64,000 bases of DNA from Nipponacmea schrenckii (lineage: Eukaryota; Mollusca; Gastropoda; Lottiidae), in assembly GCA_030562195.1 (NCBI GenBank), contig CM060200.1, forward strand, positions 19,214,594 through 19,278,593, given 5' to 3'. Below, piece by piece: positions 1 through 11,932 of the stretch. The position numbers and the translations under genes are program-made. The first letter of the stretch is position 1; every line of letters starts with the position of its first letter. The notes beneath the pieces were generated by a model. The model was not told the DNA's origin and did no database searches. It saw nothing but the letters and a program-made list of their open reading frames with translations.

Positions 1-283
1 TTGGATGAATATCATACATCAATAAGAAATTATCACGCATGTGTTCATTCTGACTGAGGCAAATAGTTTTATATCTACTTTATAATAAAAATGGAGTTGC
101 TCAGTGTTTAGACATACATCTTTCTCAAGCCATTTCTATTGTTAATGTCATTTAGGGCAGAAGAAATAAATTCTTAGATATTAGTTTAATATATTTATAA
201 ATAGTATTCTATATCACGGTCTTTCACTACCATAAAGTCTCTCAATGAAAATATTACTTTTTTTTTTTTTTGAATGATTACAG

Positions 284-3200
284 GAACTTGTAGACGCAGT
301 GCAGAGCCAAAACAGGTAATGTTTAGTGATGGAATCCGACCTGGAGGAGACCTGACAGAGTTGGATGGTTCCAATGATAATTCTTTACCATTAAGACGAA
401 CTGGTAGAATACAGAAAAAAGTTGAAAAACAGGGTAAGTTGCTTTTTCCATGGAAGGCTTAGATATCAGTAAAAGAGACACATTCATCGGAAATGAAGTG
501 AAAGAACTTTCTTCTCGTACACTACGCATTGTACAGTGAACAGCAATATTCATACAAAAATTATTTTGATTATGAAGTCGTTATACACAATTTATTTTTT
601 TCACTTTAAATTTTGTACCTGAAACGGTGCCTAGTGTTTTGATTTTTGCAACACAAAGTTCATCATTGTTGTTTTTAATCTATTTCACTCTAGGTGGGCA
701 GTCATCGCCTAAAACCAGACGCGTCCGAAACACCAATAATCATCGAAATTTGATACCTGAGAATGGGTTACCTCCCCTTTATACCAAAATAGAGGGAACT
801 TCAGGTATGTGTTTGTATTGAACGAAATTCAAATCAACTTCATGAATGCTCTATCCCCATGGGAATATAAATTTTTCTAGTTGTCTGAAGACATAATTAC
901 CAAGGAAACTTACGAGGTTTGTTTATATTTGATTAGGCCTATTATTTTTATTACAGAAGGAACGTATGAAGATAGTTTAGATCCGTTGATGTACATGCCA
1001 CAAATAAAAGGTATTGAATTAGTTTTGAGCAAGTGGAGTGTTAACTTCCCTTATTTTCTAATTTGTCCTTGTTTTTCATAGGCTACTAAGGGAGATAATC
1101 AGAAAAAAGATTTTGTTCAAACATAAAAGTGCTTAATGATGTCAATAGACAGTTCATAATAGTTTGACAGTGTGAAGAAGAACTTCTTAAAACCCATCAT
1201 GATTCTATAAATGGTAGCATTATTGAAATTGGTGATGCATACTGGTATATGTAAATTATTTGATCATTATTGCTTTTGCCTTGTAACTAACCACAGATTC
1301 TATTTTAATATTTTCTAGATGAAGTGTCTGAGCCTGTGATATTTGCTGTAAATAAAAATCTCTTTATTTTAGTAAAGATGTTAAACTGTAAGTATCTCTT
1401 CTCACATTTTCTCTTTCAGTTATAAAAATAACTACCCTTATACTGAATAATTCTAGAAATATCACCAGCCAATGAGAGTTGTCTATGGAAGTATCAATGC
1501 CAAGAGAATTGGACAAGGATTAGCTGAAAAGATTCTAGTGACCTAATAAAATTTGCTTTTATAACATAACATAAATGGAATATTTCAAACCTAAAATCTT
1601 AAATAAATATTTCCTTTATAGTGGATTGTTGTGTGAAACGTTCTGTATGGTGTTTTACATCTCGTGGTATGTGTACAGTAGGACAGAATGAAATCATTAT
1701 ACTACTAGAGGTAGTCGAGGATGAGTTATCTCCGCCTAGAGATATATTTATGCAGTTTAGTAATATTTATGAGGAAGCCAGTAAAGGTACTGTTTTGTTA
1801 ATTGATTAAAAGGTTGACTGTCTGAGGTCTAGATATAACTAAGCACTGGGTGTGTCTTTCTTTGCTCTAACATTTGGTCAATGGCAGCCATAGTTTTTCA
1901 AAAGTAATTTTGATGTTCGAAAATAATATGGCAGATCAATGGCCACTAAGAATTTTTGTTTTTATAAATGGTTAATTTGATCAAATATATCAATATAACT
2001 CTATTGTTTTCAGGAAATGTGATAAATGACTTGGGTTATTCAATATTTAATCAGAATTTTCTGGGAAGTCGAGAGCATGGTGGATTTCTGTATATTACAC
2101 CAACATTCCAGTGTCTACAGAAACTAGTTTTACCTGAACCACCTTATCTAATAGGTATATTATTACAGAAATGGGAGACACCCTGGGCTAAAGTCTTCCC
2201 TCTTAGATTGTTGTTAAGACTTGGAGCAGAATATAGATGTAAGTTCAATTTACTGTTAAAGTCTTTTATTTGGCATTTCTAAATCTTCATAGGGACCTCA
2301 ATCTTTCAATTTTCACAATAACAATTTTAAAGGAAATTACTGTTATGTGTATTGGGGACACTGATAGCATCAATATGCATCATTCTGATTGTCATTGCAG
2401 GAACCTCTAATGTCTGATTGAAAAGTGATATGGTGCATATTGATGCTACAATGGTAACAGTGTCCCTGATACACATGAACAATTTAGATAACCCCTTTAC
2501 TGATATTTTCTTAAATCTTAATTCAACCATTGCATAGATTGTTTATAAATTTGAACAATCTGTTAATGAAGACCTGGATTGTGATGCTATTTAATTTTTC
2601 GTTAATTTCAGATTATCCATGCCCACTAGTGAGTATAAGGAATAGAAAACCAGTATTCTTTGAGATTGGTCATACTATTATGAATCTACTGGCCGATTTC
2701 AGGAACTACCAATATATGTTACCCCAGAATCGGGGTGTCTTTATTCATATGGAAGATAAGAAAACAGTTATCAGTTTCCCTAGAAACAGATACGATGATG
2801 TAAGTGTGTTGATGTTTTAGTCTGGTGTTTTAAGACATGTAAAAAGTTTTTCTTGCATTTACAGCTTTTCATTTGACAGGATTCTTGGTGTAACTTGCAG
2901 AGAGGTATTGAATGAACACAATGTTTACTGAATCACATTTTGCTACCAATTTCTGTTTCAAAAAGGAATTAAATATCAAATATCTTTAGGTTTGTGAAAT
3001 TCCCCAAACTCATCTATGAAAAATTCTCTGGAAGTATTTTCAGACTGAAAACATTGCATAATTTCATATGAAACTTAGAAAGGGAATGTGTTTGTTACAT
3101 TTGTGAAATAACCAAATCTTTATCTGAGGAAGATGAACAATCTATACAGTAAAGTTTAAAGTACCCCATTCTGTTTGAACCTGGGGCTAATTAAACATTT

Positions 3201-4862
3201 TGATTCTATGGTCATTTTTAGGACAAAGACTCTCTTATAGCACACTAGTACATAGGTTAAAGAGACATTGTGATCCAATCTGTATGTAATTTGTATTTGT
3301 AGCTGATGAAGGTAGTTAACAACAGCAATGAACATGTTATGGCTCTGGGTGCTAGTTTCTCAACTGAGGCTGATTCTCATCTAGTTTGTATCCAATCAGA
3401 AGAGGGCAATTATCAGACTCAAGCCATAAATATACAGAATAAAGTTAGAAAAGGTATAACTAGTTTAAAACATCGTTGGTTTTGACTAAATCTAGATTTT
3501 TCAGTAGATAAAAGTAACAAAAATATGATTGATTTTGATATGTAACAGTATTTTTTCTGTTGACTGTCTCCCTCTAAGTAATGTGATTTTAACAGCAAAA
3601 TAATGTAGAGATTTTATTTCAAATGAGTAATAAAAGAAGAACAGTTTTTTGAGAGCATTAGAAAAGCTGTCTAATAATAATATTTATTCAAACTATAAAT
3701 TCAAAGTATAATTCTTGATAATTTCATGATCTCATTGATATATTCTGTAATATTCAGTGACTGGAGCCAGTTTTGTGGTATTTAATGGAGCATTGAAACC
3801 CAGTTCTGGATTAACAGCTAAGTCTAGTATAGTGGAGGATGGATTGATGGTTCAGATAACACTAGAGTCTATGAATGCCTTAAAAGAAGCTATAAAGAAT
3901 ATGTTGGACTATACTATAGCATGTGGTTCTATGACATCACCCCAGCCTGAGGAACTAGTCTGTATACAATGGGTGGAGGAGGATAGGATTGTCAACATAG
4001 GGTATGTTTCTATTACTTTAAATTATAACTATACTTTTACAGGAGATAGTATGGCCTTCTTGTTCATGCCTTTACACATGTAATAATAATTAATACAGAC
4101 ATTTTTAAAGCACTAGTATCCACATCACAGAGGGACATGCTCAGAGCGATGGTATTGTGGGTGATGCTATTTTTCAATTTGGTTTTTGTTATTCAGAGTA
4201 AAGAGTCCAATAGATGGAATGTCAATGAGTTCAGTTGAGAGCATTCGGGTTCATAAAGCCACAGATTATGTTGGTGAGAATAGATCAATACGCTGGACTG
4301 AGGTCTTCTTTATACAGAATGAAGATACAGGATCACGGTGGGAACCAGTTGACCTCAGTCGTCTTGGTGAAATGTTAGCCTCATCATTCTGTATCGCCAT
4401 GACACCACATTTAGACCGGTTGAAGGAAGCCTCGTTAACTAAACTGGGGTTGAGAGTTACATTAGGATTCAGAAAGTGTAAGTAGAATAGAAAGAATTTC
4501 TAGATTATTGATTGTAGAAAACATTTGAGGCTTGTATGCTCTTCCCTACTGGTGCAGTTTGAAAAAATTGGCATATATCATGTAAAGCATATCGCACTTG
4601 GCATTACATGTATATGGCTTTAATAAAGTCTGATGGTACATTAGAAAGAATCTTTGGAATATTGTAAGATATTCATTCATTTTTAAAAAAATAAAATTTG
4701 CTATTTTAGGTGGGATATGAAATCGGCGGAAACAACGAAAAATTACCAGATTTTTACATGAATGATCTAGATAGTGCTTTGATTCCTGTTATTCATGGTG
4801 CTGCTTCTCAGAATCAGGATGGACCAATCGTAATGGAGCTTAAATTTCATGTTCTGGATTGA
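284..4862 (+). CDS. ZFYVE9/ZFYVE16: ZFYVE9/ZFYVE16-like (SARA/endofin) C-terminal region, 5' partial
   Basis: Family role: an early-endosome FYVE scaffold that binds PI3P and helps Smad signalling or endosomal sorting. The FYVE zinc finger itself lies upstream of the window. Exons (manual): 284-433, 694-804, 957-1010, 1319-1387, 1622-1786, 2014-2238, 2612-2799, 3303-3453, 3758-4001, 4197-4476/4477, 4710-4862. Phases agree throughout except at the last junction. Recognition rests on conserved blocks of the SARA/endofin C-terminal domain: a VMFSDGI motif just after the FYVE region, [64 protein letters not shown] and [13 protein letters not shown] near the C-terminus. The stop is TGA at 4860-4862. 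Between the last two exons the frame closes only with a non-canonical intron (see findings). I cannot decide between ZFYVE9 and ZFYVE16; invertebrates may have one ancestral gene. Confidence 0.9.
2331..2496. mobile_element. piggyBac-type MITE in a SARA/endofin intron
   Basis: This non-coding element is an almost complete inverted repeat. A left arm starting AGGAAATTACTG pairs with a right arm ending ATAACCCCT. Inner arms share GGGACACTG and the GCATCAATATGCA block. It is flanked by TTAA on the left and TTAC on the right, as expected for a slightly decayed TTAA duplication. A diverged relative of the right half lies at about 6195-6300. Confidence 0.6.
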
Positions 4863-7823
4863 ACCAATCAAAATCATTACTACATAGCATCAAATCATCC
4901 AAAAGAGTTGTGTATACTGTCCATCTCATCCAATGAAATCTGTCCTAAAAACTTATCCAAAAATCATATAAATAATATGAGGTGTTTTATATACGGTAAT
5001 TAGTAAGTTGTGATTGTGATAGAACAGTTCCCTATTATTTATCATTACCCAGTGAAGTGAAGCAATTGATCTAAATAGTCCATGAGGAGTTCCATTCAGC
5101 TCAACTGAATTGACATTATGTGAACAACACCATCAATTGATTGTATTGTGGGACATTAATATGAAAGAGTCAACGGTTATATATTTGTTAAAACTTCACC
5201 TATGTCAAATGTTGAACCCGCTGTTCAGAGGTCACAGACTGAGGTCACTAGTAGCAAGATAAGTTACAGTTACCAGTATGTGCCATAGTAGACTAAAGTT
5301 TAGTTTAAAAGCGAATTACTTATGCCGCAGTCTGCATAGTGGGAGTTGGCCAGGTCCTGGTGTTATCAGTGACCCTTATTACCTACATGTATGTACCATA
5401 TTCTTAAGAAGACTGTAATAACTTTATACTTGTAATCAATCATACTATGATCATATAATAAAATGGCATTAATTAAATCATTATGTATCAATCAATCAAA
5501 CAGAGGATTATGCTTTTACTCAATTAAGTAGATTTTGAGTCCAATTTCTCAAAGTATCTTGCATTGAATTTCTGTCGTAAGATATTTTAACATTTTGTAT
5601 AAATTTTTATAGTGAGATTTGTTGGTACTACAGTACCTGCATAATGAATACATATAAAGACTAATATATTTGTTATAGATTCTCACGCTACATCTGTTGA
5701 CCCATACATTGGGTGATTAGAAAAACAAGCCTAGATTTATGAGCATTTATACATATTAATACATAAACAATATCTAATATGAGTCTTTACATATAGAACT
5801 TCATGACAAATATACAAGTATTGATTACACAATGTGTGATTGACACCTTACCAGAAATATTTTAAAACTTGAAACATTATCTCATTTGAGCAATACAAAG
5901 AAATTTTTCAATTCATTGTTGTTTGTTTTCGTTAAGTTATCACTTGTTTGTTTTTATTTTCATCTAGTCATTGATTGTTGTGGAATATTTTTGTTATACT
6001 TCCTGCAGACTCTGTTGTATTATTTAATATTTTTAATGTTCTTTAATTAACCTTCATACAAAGTGTTAGAAATATATGTTGCTAGGATATAAGTCTTCAA
6101 AAACTAAGTGGTTGGCGACATTACTAATCATGAAGGATATATCGGGAGCATATTTTGTGATTAATTTCATCATCAAACTCTTACCTATTTTATTAGAATT
6201 GCAGGAACTACAGATGTCTGTTTGAAATTTCAAATGGTGCAAATTGTTGCTATAAGTGACCCCAATACACTTAGAAAATTTAACAAACCTCTTTACAATA
6301 CCTTTTAATCCACCCACCTTTTGCTGAATTCTTTTTTGTCCCTCACCATAAAGCTTTATTAGTTATGTATTAAATCGATATCTATAAAAAAAGACAGTTA
6401 AATATTGTTAACCCAAATGAAATTACACTGTAAATATAACCATTATTTTCAAATATAAAATCTTTGTATATATTATTGAATAAATGATATGTTTATAAGA
6501 GATTCTATTGTATAGATATATGATGGTTATGATAAGGTAAAAGATATTGGCCTCTATGTAATGTATTATTTAGATATGTGTGTGTATTTTGGTGATATTG
6601 CCCTACATAAAAAATGAATATATGAATTATGAATATATTTGCTTAAATATTATCTGCCATTATGAACAAAAAAAAGAGATTTACTTATTTACCCTTCATA
6701 CGAATCTAATCATGATTAAACTATGCAACTATATTATATTATCCCCTAGGCCTATATATGATACATTATTGTCAGACCTATTTATTTACAACTACAATAT
6801 ATTCAATTATTTGAAGATTTTTTGCAAATATACAAAATTTAATTTGGCAAAAGGGGAGATAAGATTTTAAAATTTAAATACAGTAATCAAATTCGATAAT
6901 AAAACTGAACTTAAAATTGATTTTAGTGATTAACCAATCATATGAATGGAGCATAAAAATAATTTGGTTAAATGTTCGAGAGAATCTTTATGATAGGACC
7001 TATATAGAAATACACAAAAATATTTGCTGAATTATCCATGTATGATGTTTCTTTATTGTCTTCATACGATTTATTTTTGTTGTGTATAATAATGATATGT
7101 ATCTAAGGATATAGAGATTAAGATAATCTTACCTATAAACTCTTGGATTTATTTAATTCATTTTGTAGTATTTACACTTAAATGCGCTCAATAATCTCTT
7201 TAACAATAACATTGTTATAATAAATTATGGTACAAATTAATTAATGGTCTAAGATATTTGCTGAATTTTATATGTCTTAAGATGTATGTACATCTGAGTA
7301 GGTTTCAAGACATAAGATTTGAAACTTTAAATTACGCTATATTCTACCGACAAGTAAAGCAATTTTGGCTGTTTTAAAGAATAAGCTGATATGTAAGAAA
7401 AGCATTATTAGAAGAAACATGTTAGGTTTACCACAATTCTTGGATGTGTAATAATATTGTTATTTGATTTCAAAGTCTGTGTTAGTGTTATATGTTGAAT
7501 GTATTTCTAAAAGTCTTTATTAAAATATAAAAATGTATATATATATACCTATAAATATACAGATAAATTAAACTATTTATAATATTACTATATTCTGCCT
7601 TGTTACTGTTTAAACTACATAAATCGCCAAATTGAAATGATGTTAAAGATCAGTTGATCCATGGTTCTTCTACCTAATGTATACATCAGTCCCTATTTCT
7701 AGTAACAAATGGATACAAAGTAATGTTGACACTATTAAAATACTCTTAAGAAATTTTGACTGAGCTATCCGTATCTTTAAATCTACCTGGATCCGATTTT
7801 TCATAAGGTTAAAACCTCCCCAG
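4863..7823. other. SARA/endofin 3' UTR and intergenic spacer
   Basis: No convincing gene. A canonical AATAAA at 5457-5462 is the probable polyadenylation signal for the upstream gene, about 600 nt past its stop. The rest is very AT-rich. A segment at about 6195-6300 resembles the right half of the MITE at 2331-2496 (shared GCAGGAACT and ATGTCTG blocks and a CCTCTTTAC end) and is probably a degenerate copy. The small open frames here lack splice or family support. Confidence 0.6.
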
Positions 7824-7836
7824 CTATGAGAGGATT
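7824..7836. repeat. LINE target-site duplication, left copy
   Basis: CTATGAGAGGATT directly precedes the poly-T tract and is repeated exactly at the other end of the retrotransposon. Confidence 0.9.
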
Positions 7837-8060
7837 TTTTTTTTTTTTTTTTTTATAAACAGTATTTTATTCACAATAGAAATCGATTGGGCAACAGGCT
7901 AATAGCCTATATTAGCCCTCTCGAGTAACATATTTACAATTTTCATTTTATAACAAACATATTTACAATGATACATAATGATGATGATAAATAGTAATAA
8001 TAATAATAATGAGAATAATGATAAGCAACATTATGTACAAGGTATGCACCGAAATTATAT

Positions 8061-8069
8061 CAAAATATG
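8061..8069. repeat. MULE 9-bp target-site duplication, left copy
   Basis: CAAAATATG adjoins the left terminus and is repeated after the right terminus. Confidence 0.8.
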
Positions 8070-8081
8070 GGTCCGTCTTTT

Positions 8082-8150
8082 TACTCAAATCCACTCAAAT
8101 CACACTCAAATTAACTCAAATCCACTCAAATCACACTCAAATCACACTGA
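8082..8150 (+). repeat. Subterminal ACTCAAAT repeat cluster, left end of MULE
   Basis: About seven near-identical units, ACTCAAATCC or ACTCAAATCACA, run in tandem just inside the left terminus. A mirrored cluster lies inside the right terminus. Such clusters are the expected binding platform for a transposase DNA-binding domain. Confidence 0.8.
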
Positions 8151-8506
8151 AAATGAATTATTTTGTGTTATGGGTTTAAATATGAAGTCATATGAAGAAA
8201 AATGATTGTAATTAATCAACTGTTGTTTTATATAAACAAGTTTAGTGGGGCTTCTATTCATTTTCTTTGATAATCTTATAATTCTTTTCACAACATTTTC
8301 ACACTTCCTGTTCAAGATTAAAGGAGCGGTGATTTGAGCAAATGTTGTCTAAATACTCCTTCACAGTTTTAATAATGGAAATTGCTGCTCAATAATTGTC
8401 TTCACTCTGCAAAAATCACACTGGCCTTGCTATATAGATAGGTGAAAACTCCCAATTCCAGATTCCTAATATTATTTGAAAGTGCTAAAACTCTTACATA
8501 TAGAAA

Positions 8507-11412
8507 ATGGCTACTCGAACGCGACGACACGTTAACCGCAATTGTGGAGCATGCCTTACGAAATGTGACTCTGTAACCCTGTACTGTACCCATTTTTTTA
8601 ATGTGTCAATAGAGACGTTACAACATGTTCTGAATTTTCTTTTTAGGCTACAGAGAATGGAAATCTTTCATTTGTCGCTCGACGTGAACAATTGGTTGTT
8701 CCAGAACTATTATTTCGAATCCGTTCTGATATCATAAAACCATCACCTCATCAGCCATCTGTTGACATATTAGGAAGATTTAATCTTTCCCATTTGGGTG
8801 TTCCTTTATGTTCCGAATCCGACGGAAATTGCCTCTTCAGCTCCGTTTCGATAGCACTAATTGGTGACAATAGGCTTACATGTGAACTGCGCCTTAGAAC
8901 TTGTATAGAGATGGCGTTGAATAAGTCGAAGTACGTCAATATACCAAATGCCTCCGATATTCAACTTGTGTCGCCATTGTATGAAGAGTCCCTTATAGAC
9001 TGTGCCACTCCTGGTAATTATTCCTCACACTGGACTATCTTAGCGCTATCCACTGTATGTTCAAGACCAATTCAAGTCATCTATCCACCAATAAATGGGA
9101 AGAAAGATAAGGCCTACACATTGCTCAACACAACAGTTTCTCCCGCAGATTCCATCAATTCCGATAATCCAGTGACAATAATGTGGACTCACACATCGAC
9201 TACCAAAAGAGAAAAAGGTATATGGACTCCTAACCACTTTGTACCAATTATTCGTATGGATGCTGACTATGAAGATTACCTACCTACGTTATATAAAACC
9301 AACCTTCCTGGCCTCGCAGATGATGAATGGCCACTATTACCGACAGCAGACTTCTGTTCCCCACCCAATTCATCCCTGCCTACTTCACCATCCAGATCAT
9401 CCTCACCTACTTCACCAGCCAATTCATCACCGCCTACCTCACCATCCAGATCATCACCGCCTACTTCACTAGCCAATTCTTCACCGCCTACTTCACCAGC
9501 CAATTCATCACCGCCTACCTCACCATCCAGATCATCACCGCCTGTTACTAACCTCTCTCCCATAGCTCAATCCACACCAAACTACACACCCCCACAACCG
9601 AACTTACCAATCAGCCCATTATCTTCGTCAAGTAAATCCAGTGGAACAAGTAATGGAAATAAATGGTTACAATTATCTGACATCTACGCGGCATTATTGA
9701 ATCCAAAGAATGTTGTGACTTCTCCTCCTCTTGAACCGAAAAATAATGTATATTTCACTGTTGACAATTCTGTGAACTTGAAACAGGCAGGTAATTCGAA
9801 ATTCTGGGATAATTGTGGTATTTGGGATGGTACAAAGGCAATGTCAGTTAAGTCTGTTCATGTTAAATCTCTTAATTTTCGTCAAGTTATGTTTCGCGAA
9901 GGTCAATATTGTTTTAAATCGCGCCTACAAAAGAAAATTATATGGAATCCATTAGAACCACAACCAAGCGAAAATGATATAATAACTGTACATAGATATT
10001 ATGCAGTGCTGAAACGAGACAACACCTACAAGAAACGAGTGACATGGATAACCTCTAAAGGCCACGAGTTCAAAAATGCCATATATGAATATTTAGGAAC
10101 CTTTCCGTTAGACAATTCTGACAATGTAAGAACTAACCCTGTAGTATTTAACCAAATTAAAGAACATTTGAATACAAGGAAACGTCCTAATGAAATTTAT
10201 CAAGAATGTTTACAAAATGAATCTATACTAGCACCCCGTGATAATAAACAAATCAGAAACTATAAATATCGTGAATCTAAACGTCAGAAAACAACAACAT
10301 CAACGAATCTTGCTGATGACATTTTGAACATTTTCTCTATGGTAACTGATCATCCCTTTGTGCAAGAGGTTGTGTATTCCAAGAATAAAATTCCATCCAT
10401 TATATGTTATACAAGCGAGCAGATGATAGATATAAAACATGCAATATTGCATGAAAACGTTGTACTTGGTGTGGACAGAACTTTTAATTTGAGTAATTTT
10501 TATGTCACATCAATTGTATATAAAAACAATAGAATTATACGCAAAGAATCTGGAAGTAACCCTATATTTCTTGGGCCTGTTTTTTTACACAAAGATGCAA
10601 CTTATACCACTTACAGGAAATTTTTTGATCATATTTCTGGACAGTTTGAAAATACAATTTCTAGTATAGACTGCCGCATTTCCCCTTCATTGGTTTTTGG
10701 TACTGACAAGGAACAAGCCCTCACTAAAGCTATTGAACATTCATTTCCTGGTGCTAAACGTAGACTTTGCAGTAGACATCTGAAAGAAAATATCAGTCAC
10801 TATTTGACCAATGTGGTTCCAACGAAAAAACACGAGAGAAAAATTATAATTGACAAGATATTCGGTGACAGTGGACTTGTTCATGCAGAAGACTCTTTTG
10901 CTTTTGAGACAATTTCAGAAGACATAACAGATAATGTGAAAAGTGACCAATTTTTATCATATTTTAACAAGCATGTTAAATTTCAAATTAAAAACTTTGT
11001 ATTCGTAATTGAAAATGAAATGTGGACAAATAATAACGCTGAATCTATGAATCATGTATTGAAATTAGCCATAGACTGGAAGCCCAGAAATCCTTCTGAA
11101 CTCATTGAAAAAATATATAAAGTCACCGAGTTACAATTTCTAGATATGAAAAGGTCACTGTATGGCAATGGAAACTTTAAACTAAGTAAGAATTCTGTCC
11201 ATTACAAAACATCTGTATCCACATGGCATTTAAAATCAGCAGAACAAAAAAATATCATTTTCCAAGACTTCCTTAATGCAAAAAAAAGTAAATTACATCA
11301 GCCTAAAAATATTTGTTCTACCAACGGTATATTGTCAATTCCAAATTCTATCAAAAGCCTTGCAAAAAAACCTTTCCAAAGAAAGAGATCTAAATCTGAA
11401 AGAGCACGATGA
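8507..11412 (+). CDS. OTU-MULE transposase (two exons)
   Basis: I propose exon 1 at 8507-8572 (ATG, 22 codons, ending at a GTAACC donor) and exon 2 from 8647 after a TTTTTAG acceptor. The 74-nt intron is phase 0 and joins the short leader to the 906-codon frame that begins near 8692, giving about 943 aa. N-terminal third: an OTU-type cysteine protease with SDGNCLF (Asp81, Cys84) and a matching NHFVPI histidine at about 219. A Pro/Ser linker of 15-codon repeats (9360-9545) follows. C-terminal half: a MULE RNase-H-fold transposase with GVDRTF (Asp632), FGTDKEQAL (Asp709), CSRH (Cys730, His733) and NNAES (Glu821). The three acidic residues fit a DDE set. Stop TGA at 11410-11412. The role of the OTU domain is unknown to me. 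Confidence 0.85.
9360..9545 (+). repeat. Minisatellite inside the transposase linker
   Basis: Tandem units of 24-27 nt encode alternating (T)SPSRSSPP and (T)SPANSSPP. Unit lengths are multiples of three, so the protein frame is kept. For the same reason the two other forward or reverse frames also stay open here; these are by-products, not genes. Confidence 0.8.
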
Positions 11413-11454
11413 ATGGCTATGTATCTTTGTTATCAATCTTTAAAGTATCGTTTT

Positions 11455-11505
11455 CATTAATATTACTGTTATTATTATATTTATTATTACATTTATTATT
11501 ATTAC

Positions 11506-11563
<58 letters not shown>

Positions 11564-11605
11564 GGATAATGTATTATTATCATTATCATTATTATTATTA
11601 TGATC
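11455..11605. repeat. TTA trinucleotide microsatellite
   Basis: A long run of TTA/ATT units follows the transposase stop codon. It contains an apparent Leu-only reading frame that is simply the repeat. Confidence 0.9.
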
Positions 11606-11778
11606 ATCATTTACTGTATATTATTTTTAATTTTCTTGTTGATGTCACTTGAATAAAAATTAAAGATTATATTGTGCGTTCTTTCATATTGCTGAACCTT
11701 TAAATTCATGAAACACGTTTTTATGTTTTTAAAATTGTGTTTATGATCTTGAGCTTGACTCCCAGCAATGAACGTATT

Positions 11779-11865
11779 GCGATTTGAGTAGATTTGAGTG
11801 TGATTTGAGTGTGATTTGAGTGGATTTGAGTGGATTTGAGTGTGATTTGAGCGGATTTGAGTAAA
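11779..11865 (-). repeat. Subterminal ACTCAAAT repeat cluster, right end of MULE
   Basis: Inverted counterpart of the left cluster: about eight units reading ATTTGAGTGG or ATTTGAGTGTG on the plus strand. Confidence 0.8.
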
Positions 11866-11877
11866 AAGACGGACCGT

Positions 11878-11886
11878 CAAAATATG
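11878..11886. repeat. MULE 9-bp target-site duplication, right copy
   Basis: Second copy of CAAAATATG, adjoining the right terminus. The LINE 3' UTR resumes immediately after it. Confidence 0.8.
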
Positions 11887-11932
11887 GATTGTGCTACCCT
11901 CACAAAAATGGTTTATATAAGGTTATAATAGA

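Larger units (their letters stand above)
8070..11877 (+). mobile_element. Mutator-like (MULE) DNA transposon with OTU protease, apparently intact, inserted in LINE 3' UTR
   Basis: Terminal inverted repeats start GGTCCGTCTTTTTACTC on the left (8070) and end in its complement on the right (to 11875, plus GT). The 9-bp CAAAATATG is found at 8061-8069 and 11878-11886, a duplication length typical of MULEs; a T before each copy could extend it to 10 bp. Inside each terminus lies a cluster of ACTCAAAT-type repeats (8084-8150 and, inverted, about 11779-11862). A TTA-rich microsatellite occupies about 11455-11600. The one long gene encodes a transposase with an apparently intact catalytic set, so the element may be autonomous. 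Confidence 0.88.

Noticed and set aside
6580..6870. 96-codon open frame in the intergenic spacer
   Set aside because: Extremely AT-rich, Tyr/Ile/Asn-rich translation, no splice signals or neighbours; consistent with chance.
9239..9563. Three overlapping open frames on both strands over the Pro/Ser repeat
   Set aside because: They exist only because repeat units are multiples of three. The plus frame that contains the OTU and MULE motifs is the real one.
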